A DNA stretch of 64,000 nt from Fremontodendron californicum (Eukaryota; Streptophyta; Magnoliopsida; Malvales; Malvaceae): positions 10,061,590 through 10,125,589 of the forward strand of contig JAULJL010000046.1 in NCBI GenBank assembly GCA_030761205.1. The letters are read 5' to 3'. Position numbers and translations under genes: made by a program. Numbering within the stretch: the stretch's first letter is position 1; each line of letters starts with the position of its first letter. The notes below the pieces were generated by a model. The model had not been told where the DNA came from. It searched no databases and saw only the letters and a program-made list of their open reading frames with translations. Shown here piece by piece: positions 11,900 to 23,744 of the stretch.

Positions 11900-12023
11900 T
11901 CATCAGCCACATGCACCTGAGCCTTTGGCTCAGTAGTTGGTGCATGTTTCTCTGCTCAAAAAGCAGGGTTCGAATCCGTCATCCCCAAATTAAAAAAAAA
12001 AAAAAAATCATCAGCCACATGCA
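11900..12023 (+). mobile_element. Very short tRNA-like SINE or retroposed tRNA pseudogene
   Basis: The 92-bp body (11916-12007) is bounded by a perfect 16-bp duplication, TCATCAGCCACATGCA, at 11900-11915 and 12008-12023. It has a tRNA-like D-arm (TGGCTCAGTAGTTGGTGC, A-box), a canonical B-box GGTTCGAATCC at 11967-11977, and a poly(A) tail of about 16 at 11992-12007. The body is close to one tRNA length, so it could be a minimal SINE or a single retroposed tRNA. It does not fold as a functional tRNA: the T-stem is broken and I see no matching acceptor. Confidence 0.9.
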
Positions 12024-12459
12024 TATGTTGTAAACGAGACATTTGTGCTCGCAAACTATTCGGTTCGACTTGAAAAAAACTCGAATTCGGCTCGGTCATT
12101 GTCGAGTCAAGCTCGAACAGCTCGAGCTATCGAGCGAGTCAAATTCGAGTATCTTAATGTTTGACTCGAATAGCTTGTGAGCTTAATATATATATATATA
12201 TATATTATTTTTAATTAGTGTTGAAAAGTCTCAATTCGAACTCGAGCTCGAGCACAAATAATCGAATTTGAAGTTGAGCATGGGAATCGACTCATTTTTT
12301 ACTAGGTAAACGAACCTAATCGAGTCTAACCAAACGAGATCGAGCAGTTCGATTTTTATCTTGATCGAGCTCGAGCTTTAAAAGTGAAACTCAATCGAAT
12401 TTCAAGTCAAGCTCGAGCTTCTTATAGCTTGAGATCGACTCGATTCGATTACATCCCTG
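12024..12459. mobile_element. 436-bp hAT-like element, CTCGAGCTCG family
   Basis: Flanked by a perfect 8-bp duplication cacatgca (12016-12023 and 12460-12467). Ends are TATGTTGTAAACGAGACA and, reversed, CAGGGATGTAATCGAATCG. The interior is rich in CTCGAGCTCG and has a (TA)n tract near 12187-12206. The left duplication lies inside the right target duplication of the adjacent SINE. Confidence 0.85.
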
Positions 12460-12931
12460 CACATGCATACACCACATAGATTCAAACAATCTGAGGAAGG
12501 ATGCCGACCTGTGACCCTCACAATCTTCCCTTATCTACTGCTAAATCTCAGATGAGACTTATTCAATTCTGGTGAAAAGCTCAATAATGTGTACGAAATG
12601 AGCAAAATATGTTTTAATGTCAAGTCTTCTCCTTGGAATAACTGTGATAAACTGATGATAATCAACTCTCTAACTTTACATCTCTTTTTCAAATGACATG
12701 AGAACCATTTTCTTTTCTCTAGCAATGTAGTAATCTAGTTAAAACCCCTTTCATTTAAACAAAATCCTCCTAGACAGGTCTTTAAATCATGCTACAATCA
12801 CCCTTTCTTCTTTCTTTGTCATTCTCTACAAAATTTCCTAATTATTCTTAAGGTTACAGCACCCAATATTTCTCCAACATTCAGCAAATTCAGCAGGCAA
12901 TCTTTCATTATTTGAGACCTATGATCCACAT

Positions 12932-13186
12932 CAGACCTGCTCATGGGTCGGGAAGCCCACCCGGCCCGGCAGGCCCGTATTGGGCCGGGTATGGACAGAT
13001 TTTTTTGTTCCGGCCTGGTTCGGAATAGTGTTTTTTTTTAATAATTATAATAATATTATTTTATTTAATTAAAAAAATAAAAAATATATTTTTTTAATCC
13101 GATAAATAATAAATTCGAGCTTACCGGACCTGGACAAAGAAATTAAAAATAACCGGGCCACGGCCCGGCCCGGCCCATGAGCAGTA
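12932..13186. mobile_element. 255-bp hAT-like MITE, GC-ended family
   Basis: Starts CAGACCTGCTCATGGGTCGG and ends (reversed) TACTGCTCATGGGCCGGGCC. Flanks are atccacat and ttccacat (7 of 8). The ends are the most GC-rich stretches for several kilobases. Noncoding. Confidence 0.85.
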
Positions 13187-13299
13187 TTCCACATGAAAGA
13201 TTGGTGCAAAGTGAAAATTAAAAACTAGGAACCTTGCCAACTTAATGGGAAAAAAAAGCAGTCCAGCCCAATTCTGAGATAGGCAGGCTCACTCTCAAC

Positions 13300-13560
13300 T
13301 AGACCCGTTCATGAGACGGGTAATTCGTTTGACTTGATAGGTTTGATCTTTATTGAATCGGATTTAGATAGAGATTTTAGTGATTGGGGTTGGCTCGGTT
13401 CAAATTATTGTTTAACTAATAATTTTTTTTTAATTTAAATTTAATTATAAAAATATATAAATATTAATATAAAATAATTTTTTATTATTATTTGAATAGT
13501 GGATCAGCCTGAGATTGAATAAGGAAAAAAAAAATTGGGTCTCAACCCATGGATCATATT
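13300..13560. mobile_element. Decayed GC-ended MITE
   Basis: The left end TAGACCCGTTCATGAGACGG is intact. The interior TTTAATTATAAAAATATATA and the GATCAGCCTGAGATTGAAT segment match family members, but the right terminus is worn (CTCAACCCATGGATC). Confidence 0.6.
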
Positions 13561-13910
13561 TTATAGTTTATCCATAAAAATAAAAAAATAAAAAAAATGT
13601 TTATCGCTTACATTTTGTTTTCCCATGTTCTTACAAAAGCAGAGAACCATAATCCATTACTTAGCTATTTAATGTAATTCATTTATATGTGAAAAAATGT
13701 TGCAAATATTTTAGTATTTGTTAGTAACAAGTTTTTGCACTCATGAACTTATTTATATAGTAATTTGGTTGCGTTTAAAATGCAATTTACTTGGAAAGCA
13801 TTACGTGGATGATTATTTTAATTATAATTTCTTTTTTATTTTCTTGTTAAGTTGAGATTTAAAGATAAAATAAGTTCTCATATAAATATGAGATACATGA
13901 ATGAAAGACA

Positions 13911-13918
<8 letters not shown>

Positions 13919-13946
<28 letters not shown>
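13919..13946 (+). repeat. (TA)n microsatellite
   Basis: Uninterrupted TA dinucleotides over about 28 bp. A 80-codon reverse frame crossing it is not a gene. Confidence 0.95.
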
Positions 13947-13949
<3 letters not shown>

Positions 13950-14165
13950 GAAGATAATCTCGATCGCGCTATATCTAATAAATTATCTTGTAAATATCTT
14001 ACAAAAACAGACAGATCATTCAATTTAATAACCTCAACATCGACATTATTACCTAAAAAACTAAAAAATTGTCTCTTGACAAAATTTAAGCATTTAATCA
14101 ATGGATAAGAATTAGTATTTTCAATTTACAAATGAATTTTGCTTGATGTTGTATAATAAGTTATT

Positions 14166-14500
14166 AATAGAGGTGTTTATGAGTTCAATAATATTTGGGT
14201 TGAGCTTAGGTATGGTGTTGATATTTGTCCAAATTTGATTGTTCGACAATTTGAATTTCAAATTTAGTTTAGGTTTATCCTCATTATTTTTTATAAAAAA
14301 AATATATATTATTTTTATTTAATTTTAAAATCTTTATAAATTAACATATATTTTTTATGTTTACAGTATAATATTATATATATTTATTCGTTAGTATAAA
14401 TATAAAATAAATATATTTATATATATTATATAATTAAAAAAGGATCAAATTAGGCCAAACTTAAATCTTATATGTTCGAGTCAAAGTTTAAGTTATTTTT
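14166..14500. mobile_element. Decayed GC-ended MITE upstream of the IDM1-like gene
   Basis: The left end TAGAGGTGTTTATGAGTTCA and the AT-rich core match the family. The right end is diffuse. It lies several hundred bases upstream of the IDM1-like start codon. Confidence 0.5.
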
Positions 14501-15187
14501 TAAATAAATATCGTTTTTTAATCAAACTCACTCAAATTTATTTTAAAAGTAAATTTATTTTTTTGCCAAACTTTGATTTCCAATTTAGGGAGACAAGGAA
14601 GAAATTGTGCGCAAATATGGAGGGAAATTGAAAAGGAAGGTATAATATAAAAAGACAACCTTACCCATCCAAGAACCTTTAAAAGTAGGCTAATACCTCA
14701 GTACATACAATACAAGATACAGCCACCAATAAGCCGTAATAAGGCAAAGCCCCATAGCTTAAATTAAATTAATAAAAAACAAAAATCCCCAATAATTCTC
14801 AAAATTTGAAACGCTATGGCAATGATCTCCTAGCTTTCTATCTCAATAATCCAATAAGACGTCGTTGGAAGTTAGGATTCCGTCCACTCTGCTGCATTGG
14901 GGTAAGGTTCGTGATTTTCCGTCTTGATAAGACTCTTTGGTACGTTTTTTTTTTTTTTGTTGTTTTTATTGATTTCTTTTGGTTTTTAAATTTCAGGGTT
15001 TTGATTTTAGAGTATTGTGTGATCCTGCTGAGTAATTTGGGCAGTGAGGTTTTCTGTGGCCAAAGTGAATCCAATGGGGGTTGTTTACTTGTTTTGTTTT
15101 GGTATGATTCCTGTGATATGATTTTGTGAGCCAAAATAATAATAATAAAAAAAAGGGAACCTTTTTGAAGCTAGGGGTTTGTAAGAG

Positions 15188-18100
15188 ATGGGAAGGGGCA
15201 TAGGATCTGGCTTTTTGCAGTTGAAAACTGAGGAAGTTAATGTTTTGCCAAGCCAAGACATTGAGGAAAATAAAGGGGATGATTTGAAGCAAAAGCTTTT
15301 TGATTTGAATCATGAGCCGTTAGTTTCTTCTTTGAAAGAGGTTGAAATTGAGAAAAAAGAGGAAAGTGAAGAATGTAAGGAAGATGGTGAGGTGGGTAAT
15401 CTAAAAGTTAAAGAATTCAATGAGAATGAGAGGAAAAAGAGTAGGGTGGAGGATAATGAAGATAGTAAAGATGATGATAGGGTGAAGAAAAAGGTCAAGG
15501 AGGAAGTCTTAGAAGGTAAAGTGCAGTTTTCTGGCAGGGTCTTGCGGTCAAGGTCTGCAGTGAAACATGGGAGTGAGAGTGGAGGTGATAAAACCGAAGA
15601 TAGCAATAGTTGTGAGAAGAAAACAGTTGAGGTGGTTAAGGAAGAGAATGATCACTCTCAAGCAAAGGAGGTGAAGAGAAAACCTGGGAGGAGACCCGGG
15701 ATGAAGTGCAGTAATGGGGACGAAAAGAAAGCTGTTAGTGTAGAAAGAGGACAGAGCAATCACTCTGATGATGGTAAGGTGGGGAAGGAGGCAAAGCGTA
15801 AGCGTGGGAGACCACCCAAGTTTCAGGGAAATAATGGGTTTGAGAAGAAGACAGTTGAGCTACAAGTGGGAGAGAATGAGTACTCAGATGGTGAAGTGAG
15901 GAAGGAGTTCAAGCGTAAGCGCGGGAGACCACCCAAGGTGCTGGGGAATGGTGGGTTTGAGAAGAAAGCAGTTAAGATGGAAGCAGGAGAGATTGACCAC
16001 TTTGATGGTGATGTTATTAAGGAGTTGAAGCGTAAGCGTGGGAGACCACCGAAGGTGCAGGGTAATATTGGGTTTGAGAAGAAAGCAGTTAAGGTGGGAG
16101 TAGGAGAGATTGATCAGTCTAATGATGATGGCAGTAAGAAGTCAAAGCATAAACGTGGCAGACCAACCAAGGTGCAGAGGAATCAGGGGTTTGAGAAGAA
16201 AGCAGATGAGGTTGAAGTAAGAGAGAGTTATCACTCTGATGTTGAGACAAGGAAGGAGGCAAACCATAAGCATGGGATACCACCCAGGATGCATGGCAAT
16301 GATGGGTTTGAGATGAAAGCTGTTAAGGTGGGAACGGGAGAGGGTGATCACTTTGATTGTGAGTTAAGGAAGGAGGTAAATCTTAAGTGTGGGAGACCAC
16401 CCAAAGTGCGGGGCAGTGATGGGTTAGTGAAGAAATTTGTTGGGTTGGAAAGGGAAGGGAGTGATCAACATAATAGCAAGGTAAGGGAAGGTGTGATCCG
16501 TAGGCGCGGAAGACCACCCAAGCTGCAGGGTGGTAACAAGGCTTTGAAGGGAAAGCTTATCAATGGGAGAAAAAAGCTGGGTGGGTTTAGAAGGGGCAGA
16601 AAGAAGTTGAGGGGGAGTTTGAAGTTTAATGTGCCATCTAATACTTCATATTCAGAGAGGAGACTGATTGGGAAAGAATCAAATGTCAAGATGTCTGTAT
16701 CTGCTAATAAGGTTAGGTTTGATGATATGGAAAAGAATAACAGCAAGGCTTCGCTAATGTTGAGACCTAAGGTTGTGAATGTGAAAGGCAAGGAAAAGAG
16801 AGTGAAGAAAGCAGGGGATAAAGTGGAACAGAGAAGGTCAGAAGCAAAACGGGCTGTCAAAGATCGAATAGTGAAGCTGCTGAAAGCAGCAGGTTGGACA
16901 ATTGATTACAGGCCTAGGAATAATAAACCGTTGAATGATGCAGTGTATGTTAATCCTGAAGGAAAGACTCACTGGTCAGTTACCTTGGCCTACAGGGTGC
17001 TTAAAAACTATTATGAAAGTGGTAAATGTGACTCTAAGGTTAGTCCGAACGGTTTCATATTTACTCCGATTCCAGAAGAGGAACTTAGCATTCTAACAAG
17101 AATAGTCCGGAAGAAAAGGCAAGGAAAAAAGAAGCCAAAAGGGGAAGATGATGATACAGTGAATGATGGAGAAGTTGAAAAGAAAATGAATAAACGAAAA
17201 AAGAAATGGAAGGGCAATGGGGACAATGAAGATGTAAAGAAAAAGAAAAAGCAGAAGCTGCTGAAAGAGAAAATTTTGCTTCATGAAGAGGATAATTCTG
17301 ATGGTACATTACAAAAGGGAGGCAGGAAGCTTAAGCTACAACAGGCACAAAATAGAAAGCGGTATGCTTTGTTGGTTCGCAACACATGGGATGGAGCTGA
17401 ATCTAATAATGATGGCTATGTACTATATGATGGAAAGCGAACTGTGTTTGCTTGGATGATTGATTTGGGCACTATTCCACAGGATATGAAGGTGGAATGT
17501 TTGATCCAAAGAAGAACACGAACAACTCGTGAGGGTAAGTCTGGTAGGATAACCAGGGATGGCATCCAATGCAACTGTTGTAGTGATGTCTTCACCGTTG
17601 CAGAATTTGAGACTCATGCGGGGAGCAAGCTCCATCAACCTTTACAGAATATATGTTTAGAAACAGGAATTTCCCTCTTGCAATGCTTGTTAGATGCGTG
17701 GAACAAACAACAGCAGTCTATATCTAAGGGCTTCCATTTTGTAGATTTTGGTGGTGAAGACCCAAATGATGATACCTGTGGTATCTGTGGTGATGGTGGT
17801 GACCTGATCTGTTGCGATAGTTGCCCATCAACGTTCCATCAAAGCTGCTTAGATATAAAAGTAACTACTTGTTGCCTTATGTCTTTATTACATGCGTATG
17901 GAATCTAGTTCTCATTAGTTCATCCCATGCAGACCTTACTCCCTTCCCCAACTTTTAATCCTCTGCATCTGCTTATTCTGGTTCTAGAGCACATGGAAAA
18001 AGGGAAAAGGCTTAATAATTTTGTTTTACGTTGTCATTCATATATAGTAAACACCCTAAGATCTATGAGTGATATGCTGGGACTGAGTACATAAAGATGC

Positions 18101-21100
18101 CAATAAATTTCTGTATATTCGTGTTAAGACTTTATTCTTTAAGATCAAACACAAAACTCTGCTACAATACCAGGTTTGTTTTCCCTGCTTTGCTCGGGGC
18201 CTTGATATTGTAGAGCAAAGATTAACTGAAACTTAGAAGCAAGAAACATTGACTAAATTTATGCTCGGAATTCTTTGTTGAAGGCTTATTGTAAAGGCTA
18301 TTCTTTGTTAAAGTTACTTCACCATTACAAATCATTGTGAAAAGTAGCCTGAAAGAAAAACTATGTCTGAGAATTTTGCTTGCATCTTTTCTTTTTGCAG
18401 TTACATTTAGAAGTAGATTTTAATTTCAGTTTAAATCTTCACAGTGAGTAATCTATTCTTTTCTCATTTTCTTTTCTTTTCTTTGCTACAGTTATTCCCT
18501 TCAGGTAACTGGAACTGTGTCTACTGTACATGCAAATACTGTGGGATGGTAGAAAATACATATCAAAGGGACAAAGATGAAGATACAGATCCTACAGTAC
18601 TTGCATGCCATTTATGTGAAGAAAAATGTATTGGTCCTGTCTTTGTTAAATTCCAAGTTGTTTTGTGTATATGTTGATTTCCCTTGGCTTTTATTTTTTA
18701 ATTTTGTTGTCACTCTTGTGTTATTGCTATTATATGCCATTCTTTTCACAAGGATCTTTTTTTTTTGGTAGATCATCAACCATGTATTCATCCAATGGAT
18801 GCTTTTGATGATGATTCCAGTAGTGCATCCTTTTGTGGGAAGAGATGCAAAGAGGTATAATTTTAGTTGGCCGTTGATGTAATTATACTGTGGGGAATTT
18901 GTAGTGATTTGCTAGATTTTCAAATGAAGTTTTAATTGTTATTTTTTGCAGTCAATTAAGTTATGTCTGCTGGTATGAAATGATTGTGGTTCTCACCTTG
19001 TCAAATGTAAGAGTTGTTCCATTATCCCAAAAAAAAAATGTAAGAGTTGTTGTGTCTATAGCTTAACCAGGATTTTAACTCTGTATCTAACACAGATTTT
19101 TCTGTCATTGGAATTGAACCTCTAAGTTGATACCAAATTGTGCACCACATTTAGGAAGAATGGGAAGAGGGGCCTATACTCCTGTTGTATGCATTCAACT
19201 GGTCTCTGGTTCTCTTTGGGAGCTATACACATGCACACAAGTTTTGCTTTGACTTTGAATAAGGAAAATTCCATAACAACACCCCCCCCCCTCTTTTAAA
19301 ACAGGGGGGGGGGATCTTTTGCTATTTTTTTGTGTTTTGAATGATCTTGAAGTTTTCTGTTTTTCCAGTTGTTTGAGAGACTTCAGATGCTAGTTGGGGT
19401 TAAACATGATCTGCCAGAAGGCTTCTCATGGACTCTTCTTCAGCGCTTTGATATCAGTTCAGATTTTTGTCTCAATGAAGCATATCAGAAGGTTGAGTCA
19501 AATTCCAAGCTAGCTGTATCATTATCTGTGATGGATGAGTGCTTTTTGCCTCTTGTTGACCACAGAAGTGGGATCAATCTGATTCATAATATTGTCTATA
19601 ATTTTGGGTAAGTTCACCTAAACTGTTTTGTGTATACTTTACAAGACATTAAACTCAATAGTAAGTTAATTACATTCTTCAAGAAAAGTTGGCTTTTGGA
19701 ATTCCTTCTATGGTAAGAGTATGATTTGATTTTTGAGCTTGTTGCTGTATGCACTCCTTAAATTTTTTCCCTTAAACTTTTGTAATTTTTTTTTGGGTTT
19801 TGGCAACAAAGATGCAAGCAAAGCTGTCTTTCTGCAGTAGTTCCTAATTTAAAGTTTGATATGTGTCTGAGGAAGCATATGCAGTTGAATGGCTGTTACA
19901 CTACTGCTTCGAATTATATTTTAGAAAAGTTAAGAGCAGAACATTGTGCAACGTTAACCTTGCCCTAGGTCTGCAGATTGAGAGGATGTTAAACTGAATG
20001 AAGACAATGGCTCTTAATCTGTACCAAGCAGAATAGCCAACATGTGTAGTGATGGCTTAATGTGACATTAGACACTAAGAGTTTATATAACCATATGAAA
20101 ATGATAAAAGGCTGCCATTGAACAGGTTGGCATGAAACAGCGTTTTTTGTTGTTGGGTGGTACTAACTTTTGCTATGGTAATATCTGAAGGACAACCTAA
20201 TGCATATTTTTATTGTTTATATTGGATTTTTCTGCATAATTATTGTTGCTGTGGTTTTCAAATTGAATAAAACCACCACATTCTTATTTTAAGTGAATTA
20301 TTAATCTTTTATTTTTTCTCTCAGGTCAAACATCACTAGGCTAAACTACAGTGGTTTTTTCACTGCAATTCTAGAAAGAGGGGATGAAATTATCTCTGCA
20401 GCATCCATCAGGTAAATTTACGTTCTGCTCTTACTTCTCATCTCACTCTTAATCAGTGTTTATTCTTGTCTTAGTTCATTGTTGAATTATAGGATAGAAT
20501 ATGTGGAAATACTTAATTTGAACATGGAAACTTCTAGTATGTCTTTACATTCGAAGAATGATTATAAGATAGCATCCATCAGGTAATGTATTAACTCACC
20601 TCTTTAAAACACTCTTGACCATCATACATTAGTTTCTCTGCTGTTAGCTTCTAGGATATCTTTACATTTAAAGCTAGTTTGTTAATTTATCCCCCAATCC
20701 CAAATTGCACTAGCCTACTAATATGTGATTATACTGAGATTGAAGATTTAACACATTACATTTTGTTTTATTTTCATAAATACAATTAATGGTACATGTT
20801 CACCATCACCCATGTAGTACCTATTTGATTGCTGTAGATTTGCTGATCATAATCTGATAAACTGCTTACTCACCAAACTGTGCCCATTTTTGCCAAAATG
20901 CTAACAATTACGATTATTTACTTCTTGGACTAATAGGATCCATGGAAAACAGTTAGCTGAGATGCCTTTCATTGGGACGCGGTATACTTATAGGCGTCAA
21001 GGGATGTGTCGCCGGCTTCTTTGTGCTGTTGAATCTGTATGTCTGAATCAATTTTCTCCTTGTTTTCTTCTTATATTTGTATGTCTTCCATTATAACTAA

Positions 21101-22572
21101 AAAATTAATTACATTTTAAAATGTTTTGGCTTAATTTCGCATGGCTTAAGAGAGGCCGTGTAGCTGTTCTGACAAAATTCAATGAAGGTTCAATTATGTA
21201 TTTGAGAATTTTGACATTTACAAGTTGGTTTTATCTATACATGTAAACCTTAAATACATAACACTTCCTCCCTTCAAAATTAGATATTTTTTTTGGGACA
21301 CTGTGAAACTTAGGTTATTTTGTCAAATAGAAGTCATTGAGACCAGATATCAAATTACTTTTTTCCCTCAACCTAGTGATACAGGAAATAATTCATAGGC
21401 GACAGATGTTTGTTCAAAGAGTTGTAAGTGCGTTTGAAAAGAGTAATAGAGTGATAGCTCTATGATTATTTTTGAATTTTAATGTATTTCATCCAGATTT
21501 TTGCCCTTAAGGTTCTTTTTCTTATCCCCCCTGATTACAGGCTCTCAGCTCTCTGAATGTTGAGAAATTGGTCATACCTGCAATCTCAGAACTCAGGGAA
21601 ACATGGACTTCTGTCTTTGGTTTCCGGCCGCTAGAAACTGCAAGCAAGCAGAAGATGAGGAACATGAATATGCTGGTCTTTCCTGGTGTAGATATGTTAG
21701 AGAAACCATTGCTGAAACATGTTATGGAGGACCAGATGATGGGTGAAAGGTCCAATAAATCCGGAGAGAAGTGTTTGGTTGTGTTCGATTTGAATCTTTC
21801 TCCTGAGAGTCCTGCACCTCAAACAGATGAGAGAATTGATGAACCTGCTGCTGTTGAATCAACATTGCTGCTTCCTGATGGAACCTTGAAATATAAATCT
21901 GATGTAATAGGCGAGACCATCAATCTTCCAGAATCTGCTACCGTTTCTTTTTTGTGCAATCCAGCACCTGAAGATCGGAAACTGGATTTCGACTCTCAAT
22001 TAAGCATATCTTCTGAGGTGAAAATTGATGAAAGCATTGTTAAACAGAACCTTGATTCTAAGTATGAGGGTTCTATCAAACACTCTGATGATATTGTCTT
22101 TGCTGAAAATGAAGTGGCAGTTCTTGTACATGTGTCAAAGGTTGGTGATGAGGATGTTGTTACTAATGGTTTTGATGGTACAATTCAGATATCTGAGTAT
22201 GCAAATGACATCAAGCATCATGAAAATTCAAAATCTCAGGTGGTAGAATATCTTTCTGATTTTGATACGATGGTTTTTCGGACAGAAGTGAAAAATGCCA
22301 ACCAAACTTCTCCATCAGCTCTTCCAAATGCTCAAGATGTTGCAAGTGGCCATTATGATGTCTCCTCCAATGACTGTAAAAGTAGCCCTTCCCGGCGGAG
22401 TGACAGGATTGCTGCTTCCGGAGAAGTCTCGGCTCCACTTGATGTAAATTTGCATACTTCTTGTGAGGGTTGTAATGATACCTCTAAAAAAGAAGACTTG
22501 CAGCTGTGCACGCACATGTCTGCAGAGGTTGTCTCAGCTGGTTCTGAGGTTTGCCATGACCAACATCCATGA
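15188..22572 (+). CDS. IDM1-like PHD-finger/GNAT acetyltransferase with AT-hooks
   Basis: Exons: 15188-17860, 18492-18627, 18772-18854, 19369-19607, 20325-20411, 20937-21036 and 21541-22572 (1449 residues). The start is the first in-frame ATG after the leader. Residues 1-160 are acidic and lysine-rich; eight copies of a 39-residue AT-hook unit (KRKRGRPPK at 203, 242, 281) follow up to about 450. A conserved GWTIDYRPR block lies near 570, a TDBD-like region near 710-840, and a PHD finger at 864-903 (CGICGDGG through NWNCVYC). The C-terminal GNAT domain includes the acetyl-CoA loop RRQGMCRR at 1092-1099. Family knowledge: Arabidopsis IDM1 is a nuclear histone H3 acetyltransferase that supports active DNA demethylation; this long AT-hook form looks closer to the At1g05380/At4g14920 group. 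DLNxxP repression motifs lie at 39-44 and 1189-1194. A TATA-like word sits at 14646. The C-terminus may be frameshifted (see 22573-22828). Confidence 0.93.
15674..16522 (+). repeat. Coding array of eight 117-bp AT-hook units
   Basis: AT-hook cores start at 15674, 15794, 15911, 16028, 16145, 16262, 16379 and 16496. The spacing is exactly 117 bp except for the first interval of 120 bp. Three central units share nearly identical bases (AAGCGTAAGCGYGGGAGACC), while units at 16262 (HKHGIPP) and 16379 (LKCGRPP) have lost hook residues. The linkers are also conserved (GFEKKAVKV). Confidence 0.93.
19282..19313 (+). repeat. C10/G10 inverted repeat in an intron
   Basis: Ten C residues (19282-19291) and ten G residues (19304-19313) are separated by 12 bp and could form a strong hairpin. 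It lies in intron 3 of the IDM1-like gene, 55 bp before the exon-4 acceptor. Confidence 0.9.
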
Positions 22573-22828
22573 TCTGAGAGAAACATCAACTGCAACACAG
22601 TCTGATTTCTCCGAAGGTAATTTAATTACTAATACGGCTCAGATGAATACTAAATCTCCCGAGCACCCTGTATCGAGTTCTCCGGTTGATCACCCTCATG
22701 CTGCACCCTATGATCCTAATTCATTTTGCTACTCAACTTCTAATTCCGGAGTGTCTCTTCACCGTGCATCTGTTGGGGGCGAATCACATGGATCCGAGGC
22801 GATAGTTTTGTCTAACCGAGCTAGCTAA
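22573..22828 (+). other. Out-of-frame continuation of the IDM1-like coding region, or 3' UTR
   Basis: Immediately after the TGA at 22570-22572 another frame stays open for 85 codons to a TAG at 22826. Its composition (serine, threonine, proline, histidine, asparagine) is protein-like and similar to the preceding exon. The switch can be explained by one extra base near 22562 (GACCAACATCCATGATCTG). If so, the natural protein would be about 85 residues longer. It may equally be 3' UTR. Confidence 0.5.
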
Positions 22829-23168
22829 TCGCCTTTTTTGTTTATTTCCGGTTAAACTCAGGCGTCTTTCTGATGGCAGCTACTAATTAAGGTGCTAGAC
22901 TTGCGTATGATTACTCATCATGTTCATCCATTATGATCTCAGTATAGAATTTTTGATGATATGAATTACATGGAAGAATTTACCATTTTGAGCGGAGGGT
23001 GCCATGGCAAGCTTTAGGTGCATATTGTAATTCTTTTGCTGTGTACATTATAGGCCAATATAGTATTCTATAGGGTAGCTTAATGCCATTGAGGTATTTG
23101 TATATTTTGACCTTCCTATGCGTTTTGTAAATGGAACTTCAAAGCTGAGCTATACTAATAGTCTTTTC

Positions 23169-23520
23169 CAATGTTAAAAAACCGGACCGGCTAGTCAGAT
23201 CAGTTGAATCGAAAATCGGTAGTTTATTTGGTTCGGTACATATTTTAAAATCATGGATTGTCCAAATTGGTAAAAAAATTAATTGAATCGGTAAAAAATC
23301 AGTGAAAAACCGGAAAAATCAGTTTTAAACTTTTTCTTATAAAAAAAATTATTATATGTGATGAGATTTAAACTTTTAATCTCTTGAATTTATATTAAAG
23401 AGCATATTATTTAGTCAAATACATATATTTATCAAGTATTTATTATATTTAATATTTAATTTTTTAATACAATTTGCCCTTGATTTTTTTTTTTTTTTTT
23501 TTTTTTATCTTTCCAATTAA
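23169..23520. mobile_element. hAT-like element, CARTGTT family
   Basis: The left end CAATGTTAAAAAACCGGACC and the interior GATGAGATTTAAACTTTTAATC match the family. The right end is obscured by a T tract of about 23 at 23487-23508. It lies in the 3' flank of the IDM1-like gene. Confidence 0.65.
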
Positions 23521-23744
23521 TAGAGTAAATGTGGTATTAAATATGGTATTTGCTATTTGCAATTTTCCCCTGCTCCTTAATGTAAAACATCTTTAAAAGC
23601 ATCACTACTTGAGTCTAGATCTAATTATTAGACTCTTAAACGTACAAAAATATTTGTAAAATCTATGAAAGCAATAAGAGAAGAACTCGAACTCGAGGTT
23701 TAACTCAATTAATTTATGGAGTCATTTTTAAAATGTAGTATCAG

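Noticed and set aside
11916..11991. Functional tRNA gene
   Set aside because: A and B boxes are present, but the T-stem does not pair properly, there is a poly(A) tail, and target duplications flank it. This fits a retroposed copy.
14806..15134. Overlapping open frames on both strands just before the IDM1-like start
   Set aside because: They lie in the leader region of the IDM1-like gene, with likely splice signals near 14902 and 14995. Neither reads as a known protein.
15310..17309. Several reverse-strand open frames inside the IDM1-like first exon
   Set aside because: They mirror the lysine/glutamate-rich coding strand as serine, leucine and phenylalanine runs. They are shadows of the real frame.
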